The position numbers and the translations under genes were made by a program. This document shows positions 60,344-64,000 of a stretch of 64,000 nt of DNA, piece by piece. Source of the DNA: Planctomycetota bacterium. GTDB lineage: Bacteria > Planctomycetota > Planctomycetia > Pirellulales > UBA1268. The notes under the pieces were generated by a model. It ran no database searches and was not told the DNA's origin. It saw nothing but the letters and a program-made list of their open reading frames with translations. Numbering within the stretch: the stretch's first letter is position 1; each line of letters opens with the position of its first letter. The stretch spans positions 62,001-126,000 of the forward strand of contig VGZO01000003.1 in the NCBI GenBank assembly GCA_016872555.1, read 5' to 3'.

Positions 60344-62230
60344 TCAGGCCAACTCCCGGGCGGCAGCGAGCAAGCGCCGGATCCGCTCCGGCTCGGGACG
60401 GGATCCGGCCGAAGCGAGGCGGTCGAGCTCGGTCAGAACGTCGCCGAGGACGACGTCGTGGATGCTGTCGGCGAGGACGCCAGAGCGCTCCATCGACCAG
60501 CCGGCGAAGAGACGCTCGACCAGCGGCTTGAGCCCGGCGGCCGTCAAACCGAGGGCCCCCTCACCGGCGAGGGTCGCCGCGGTGCCGACGACGACGTCGC
60601 CGGCGGTGTGGACCAGCGTCGACAGGCTCCCGGCGGTCGCCGCCGCGGCGGGCACGACGGCGGCCCCCGCCAGCCCGAGGCCGACGGTGATCGCCGGCCG
60701 GGCCACGGCTCCGGCATTGAGGGCCGCGAGGATCCAACGGACCGTCGCGGGGTTGTCGCGTGCGAAGCGGTCGAGCTCGGCGCGGACGAACGCGCGGTAG
60801 GCGTCGGAGATCACCGGCAGCGCCGCATGGCGGGCCTGAAGGTCGGCGAACCAGGCCGTCCGGTCGGCCCCCACCAGCCGTGGTGCGAGGACACCGGCGA
60901 GGCGCTCGTCGGTGCGGCAGGCGTCGTCGAGCCGCTCGACGAATCCACCCAGCGCCCGCTTGAGCGCGGCCAGTTCCTCGGCGGCGAAGTCCTCGCGGCG
61001 CTCGGCGGAGTCGCGCCGCAGCCCGATGCCGCGGGCCGCCGAGGCGACTCCGCGACCGGCGAGCCTGTAGACGCCGCTGACGGCGAGGTCGAAACGGCTG
61101 CGGCGCGGTTCGAGCCACGTCCAAATCTCGTTCCAGACGATCTCGCGCGGCGCCGGGGGAAGCGTCACCTCGACGTGGGCGGCATCGGCGAGACGCTGCC
61201 GCGACGCCTGCCAGGCCCGGGCACTGGCCGAGTATGCCTCGAGCCACCCCTCGACCCCCGCGACCGGATCGAGGACCACGGCCAGTGCCCCCGACAGCGC
61301 CTTGAGCTTGATGCGGTCGATGTCGCCGGCGGCGAGTGCGGCGATCACCTCGGTACCCGTGAGGTGCTCCGGGGCAGTTCGGTCATCCCCGGAAGTGCAC
61401 TCGGGCAGGGGATGAAAGCTGATCGCGTTTCGGTCGGCGGCGGCGGGGTCGTAGGGGGCGGCGTAGACGGCGATCGGGTCGCTCCCCGTCTCGGCGCGGA
61501 ACGTCGCGAGCCAGCCGGCGATGCGCTCGCGCTGACGGGGCCAATCGACCATGTTGAAAACCACGATCAGCGTCTTGCCGGCGGTCGCCGCGGGACGGAA
61601 GAAGTCGCGCACCGCAGCGTCGTTGTATTTCTGCTGCGTGAGCACCGCGACGATCACGTCGGCGGCGTTGCGGACCAACTCGGCACGGTGCCAGTTGTCG
61701 CGGAGCGTGCCGTCGATGTCGGGCGTGTCGAGGAGCACGACGCCGGCAGGCTGACGACCGGTGGTGTCTTCCTTCCAGACGAGGATGTCCTCGGCCTCGC
61801 CCGGTAGTCGGGATGCGGTGATCGGATCGGCATCGGACTCCCACCGGCGCGGCACGAAGCCGGGAAACAGACCGCCGATGTCGTCGGTCGCCGCCATCCC
61901 GGCCGGGAGGCTGGCGAGCGGATGGCGTGTCCGGGCGGCTTCGGGAGTGGAGCGGCTGACGGCGGCACCGGCGATCGAATTGACCACGAGGCTCTTGCCG
62001 GTGTTGGTCCCGCCGCCGACCGCGACGACCAGCACCGGCGGGCGCGCGAGTTGCGGCACGAGCTTGCCGAACAGCTGGCCGTGCCAAGCGGAGGCGGCGG
62101 GATCGGCCACCCCGAGCGTCGCGGCCAGCGGGATCAAACGCTCGACTTCCGCCGCCAGCGGCACGACGATGCCGGCCCATGCTGCGTGCGACCCTGCCGG
62201 CGGGGGAGATGCGTCGTTCGGTCCTGACAT
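60344..62230 (-). CDS. Dynamin-like GTPase, first of a pair
   Basis: 628 residues. G1 is GGGTNTGKS (72-80). A G2-like segment (TRHPLASLPAG) is followed by G3 LLDTPDIDG (DTPD-x-DG) and a G4-like FNMVDWPRQRE (N-M-V-D rather than N-K-x-D). A long helical part (about 250-620) includes a hydrophobic region near 530-580 rich in Ala/Gly/Val (GLGLAGAAVVPAAAATA), which may contact membrane. The pairing with a second GTPase one base downstream recalls two-subunit bacterial dynamin-like systems. ATG 62230; the promoter side is the 298-base gap up to the MBL gene. No known partner is recognised. Confidence 0.82.
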   Translation of the reverse strand: MSGPNDASPPPAGSHAAWAGIVVPLAAEVERLIPLAATLGVADPAASAWHGQLFGKLVPQLARPPVLVVAVGGGTNTGKSLVVNSIAGAAVSRSTPEAARTRHPLASLPAGMAATDDIGGLFPGFVPRRWESDADPITASRLPGEAEDILVWKEDTTGRQPAGVVLLDTPDIDGTLRDNWHRAELVRNAADVIVAVLTQQKYNDAAVRDFFRPAATAGKTLIVVFNMVDWPRQRERIAGWLATFRAETGSDPIAVYAAPYDPAAADRNAISFHPLPECTSGDDRTAPEHLTGTEVIAALAAGDIDRIKLKALSGALAVVLDPVAGVEGWLEAYSASARAWQASRQRLADAAHVEVTLPPAPREIVWNEIWTWLEPRRSRFDLAVSGVYRLAGRGVASAARGIGLRRDSAERREDFAAEELAALKRALGGFVERLDDACRTDERLAGVLAPRLVGADRTAWFADLQARHAALPVISDAYRAFVRAELDRFARDNPATVRWILAALNAGAVARPAITVGLGLAGAAVVPAAAATAGSLSTLVHTAGDVVVGTAATLAGEGALGLTAAGLKPLVERLFAGWSMERSGVLADSIHDVVLGDVLTELDRLASAGSRPEPERIRRLLAAARELA

Positions 62231-62528
62231 CAGGCCCCCGTTTGTGCCACGGCACCGGGGCCCCGTCCGCCCCACGTCGTTGCCCGCCACCGCCCCGCCT
62301 CCTACACTTTCCCAGTTTCCTGGCAGGTCCGCGCTCAAACGACGCCTGCCGACCCGAATGCTGGACACCGCCGAGGTCGCGTCTGGTCAGCGCGGTGTCG
62401 AGAAGCTCTGATCACGGACCGCCCTGCCGCGACCGACGGTGGGCATCCCCGCCGCCCGTGTCGCCTCGGTCATTCAGTGTGACCTTACCGGCTTCCGTTC
62501 CGCAAATCCCCGTCATCGCGTTTGTTCC

Positions 62529-63308
62529 ATGCTCCAGCGCCGTCCGCTGTTTCCCGGCGTGATCGAAATGAACCACCAGGCCGGGTGGCGGATCGGCTGC
62601 AACGTCTATCTGGTCCACGACGAACGGGAATGGCTGCTGGTCGACGTCGGCTACGAGGAGACGGTGGACGAGATCGTAGAGATGATCCGCCAACTCGACT
62701 TTCCCCTCTCGGCCTGCTCCGGGCTGGTCGCCACCCACGCCGACGTCGACCACATCCAGGGGTTCGCCAAGGCCCGGTCGATCCTCAAGGCGCCGGTGAT
62801 CGCCCACCGCGCGGCGGTGGAGACGCTCGAGTCGGGAGACCGGGTGCGGACGTTCGCCGAGATCGCCGCGCAAAACGTCCATCTGCCGATGCCGCCGGTA
62901 AAGGTCGACACGACCGTCGACGACGGCGACACGATCACTCTGGGAACACGGACCCTCGAGGTCTGGCACACCCCCGGCCACACCGACAGTCAGCTGGCCC
63001 TGCGGCTCGGCGACCTGCTGCTCTCGGGCGACAACATCTTCCGGGACGGATCGGTCGGGGCGATCGACGCCCACCATGGGAGCGACATCGAAGCCTTCAT
63101 CCGCTCCCTGGAGCAGATTGCCGGCAGCGACGTCGCCTGGTTGCTCCCCAGCCACGGGCCGATCTTCCGCAAGGACGACCGGCTGCTGGCGGCGACGATC
63201 GAACGGCTGCGGGGCTACCTGCGGCTGGCCGACTTCGGCACCTGCGCGACCCACTGGCCTCTGCTCGACGAATGGGACCGGGAACTGGCCGAGTGGCAGG
63301 CGCCCTGA
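62529..63308 (+). CDS. MBL-fold metallo-hydrolase
   Basis: A 259-residue metallo-beta-lactamase-fold protein. The motif is [11 protein letters not shown]: the first His and final Asp-His are present, but the second His of H-x-H-x-D-H is Asp. [12 protein letters not shown] gives the next His, [12 protein letters not shown] the bridging Asp, and LPSHGPIF the last His. Thus one classical metal ligand is altered, which may change metal use or activity. The family includes glyoxalase II-like and RNase Z-like enzymes. ATG 62529 lacks a strong ribosome site. It is divergent from the GTPases. Confidence 0.9.
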   Translation: MLQRRPLFPGVIEMNHQAGWRIGCNVYLVHDEREWLLVDVGYEETVDEIVEMIRQLDFPLSACSGLVATHADVDHIQGFAKARSILKAPVIAHRAAVETLESGDRVRTFAEIAAQNVHLPMPPVKVDTTVDDGDTITLGTRTLEVWHTPGHTDSQLALRLGDLLLSGDNIFRDGSVGAIDAHHGSDIEAFIRSLEQIAGSDVAWLLPSHGPIFRKDDRLLAATIERLRGYLRLADFGTCATHWPLLDEWDRELAEWQAP

Positions 63309-63458
63309 GGGCCGCGACCGGGCGAACAGCCGGCGGTGCACTCCCGGTCGGCACTGGTCGCAACGGTTTTTCCGTCAAGGACGGTCGTAGCGGCGGCCGA
63401 TCTTGACCGGGACCGGGCGTTTGGGCCCGGGCCATGTTCCGACCTGGGGGGTCTTGCC

Positions 63459-63803
63459 ATGCTGCGGCGGCGTTGGATGGTGGCGGTCTGCGCGGGTTTA
63501 TTGGGCCTTGGCGTCATGCGGTCGGGCGCCGCACAGCAGCCCTTCTCGGGCGGGCAGCGGGCCTTCGGCCAGCAGTGGGGGCAGACAGCTGCGACCCCTG
63601 ACTGGAACCGCTTCTACCACTACCCCTATGTCTGGTATCCGCAGAACTTCTACGCCGACGGCTACATGAAGAGCTCCAACGACCTCTACTACCGCTACCC
63701 GCAGGAGATGCGGGTTCCGGTCTACAACCGCGCCTGGCAAAACTACTATCCGAAGAGCAGGAAGTACTACCAGGGCCATCACTTCAATCTCGACGTGTTC
63801 TGA
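63459..63803 (+). CDS. Small exported Tyr-rich protein
   Basis: 114 residues with a signal peptide (MLRRRWMVAVCAGLLGLG, cut near GAA-QQ). The mature part is aromatic and polar: WNRFYHYPYVWYPQNFYADG, LYYRYPQEMRVPVYNRAWQN, then YYPKSRKYYQGHHFNLDVF. The high Tyr content suggests an envelope or adhesion protein; Tyr-rich small exported proteins are seen in planctomycetes. No domain recognised. It follows the MBL gene by 150 bases. ATG 63459 is chosen for the signal peptide; a longer GTG start (63336) is not credible. The 197 bases after it hold nothing I can name. Confidence 0.78.
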   Translation: MLRRRWMVAVCAGLLGLGVMRSGAAQQPFSGGQRAFGQQWGQTAATPDWNRFYHYPYVWYPQNFYADGYMKSSNDLYYRYPQEMRVPVYNRAWQNYYPKSRKYYQGHHFNLDVF

Positions 63804-64000
63804 TTCCGGTCGGGGTCCGGGCCTTGGCCAAAATGCTCGACACGATGGCTTCGCGGCGAGCAGCACCGCTGCTTGATCTGTCACCCCTACCACACAGCGG
63901 GGGATTCGGGGCGGGGTGATTCTCTTTCCCGCAGCACATCGTCGCGGTCCTTTCCCCACCGAGCCAGGCGCGGCCTCGGTCCACGTCGCTGGGGCGCAGC

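Noticed and set aside
1..64000. tRNA, rRNA, tmRNA, CRISPR, transposase or integrase genes
   Set aside because: I looked through the intergenic gaps and translated products and found no supporting motif. No tmRNA beside smpB was visible.

Overview
This 64 kb window is a chromosomal segment of a GC-rich planctomycete, most likely Pirellulales-like. The taxonomic case rests on families typical of that phylum: a DUF1559 pseudopilin-like protein, a VPEP-type PEP-CTERM protein, paired PQQ-type beta-propeller proteins starting with WPDWRGP-like motifs, a SUMF1-domain protein, an SGNH-DUF1080 fusion, a Cys-type sulfatase, a very cysteine-rich exported protein and a long planctomycete-style RpoD. I see no rRNA, tRNA, CRISPR array, insertion sequence, prophage or integrase. 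Genes are dense, on both strands, in short runs that often overlap by ATGA/GTGA.

Layout. 0-3.4 kb: a polytopic membrane protein, a HEAT-repeat exported protein and a GspF-type membrane protein. 3.5-8.1 kb: a biosynthetic run of prephenate dehydrogenase, PurL with PurS-like N-terminal modules, and PurQ. 8.1-14.2 kb: a ribbon-helix-helix protein, an SPFH protein, a lipoprotein, a SAF-domain protein, and a coupled zinc-ribbon/oxidoreductase/VWA trio. 14.2-16.8 kb: an 0.9 kb non-coding stretch with a 4 x 13 bp tandem repeat, the principal-type sigma-70 factor and its terminator. 16.8-29.9 kb: a VOC protein, a KAS III-like enzyme, APS kinase, a PDZ lipoprotein, a YgiQ radical SAM protein, an O-antigen ligase-like protein, a sulfatase, a YghO-like acetyltransferase, an SDR epimerase and an OmpR-type regulator. 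30-36.5 kb: trpC, purH and a histidine kinase on one strand, three unknown planctomycete-type proteins, and smpB. 36.6-46 kb: exported carbohydrate/redox-type proteins (SUMF1, two PQQ propellers, SGNH-DUF1080) and a large exported unknown. 46-48.7 kb: PII, a 2Fe-2S ferredoxin, a small unknown, thyX and a CaMKII-association-like protein.

The most interesting locus is 48.7-54.9 kb on the minus strand. A near-consensus sigma-70 promoter is followed at once by a well-formed cobalamin riboswitch. The first genes downstream are not classical B12 genes but a DUF1559 pseudopilin-like protein and a PEP-CTERM surface protein. A methyltransferase (ATGA-coupled), an ABM monooxygenase-fold protein, trpG/pabA, moeA and a Gfo/Idh oxidoreductase follow on the same strand, though an internal promoter candidate precedes the ABM gene. 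This suggests a B12-repressed envelope module, possibly for B12 or corrinoid capture.

54.9-64 kb: a triplicated cysteine-rich exported protein with a strong terminator, then a minus-strand run of two dynamin-like GTPases, a solute-binding-protein/permease fusion and its ATPase, and finally an MBL-fold hydrolase and a small Tyr-rich exported protein.

Several start regions carry a TACACT or TACAGT hexamer at a -10-like position, and a few have TTGAC-type -35 boxes. These are probably promoters of the sigma factor encoded here.
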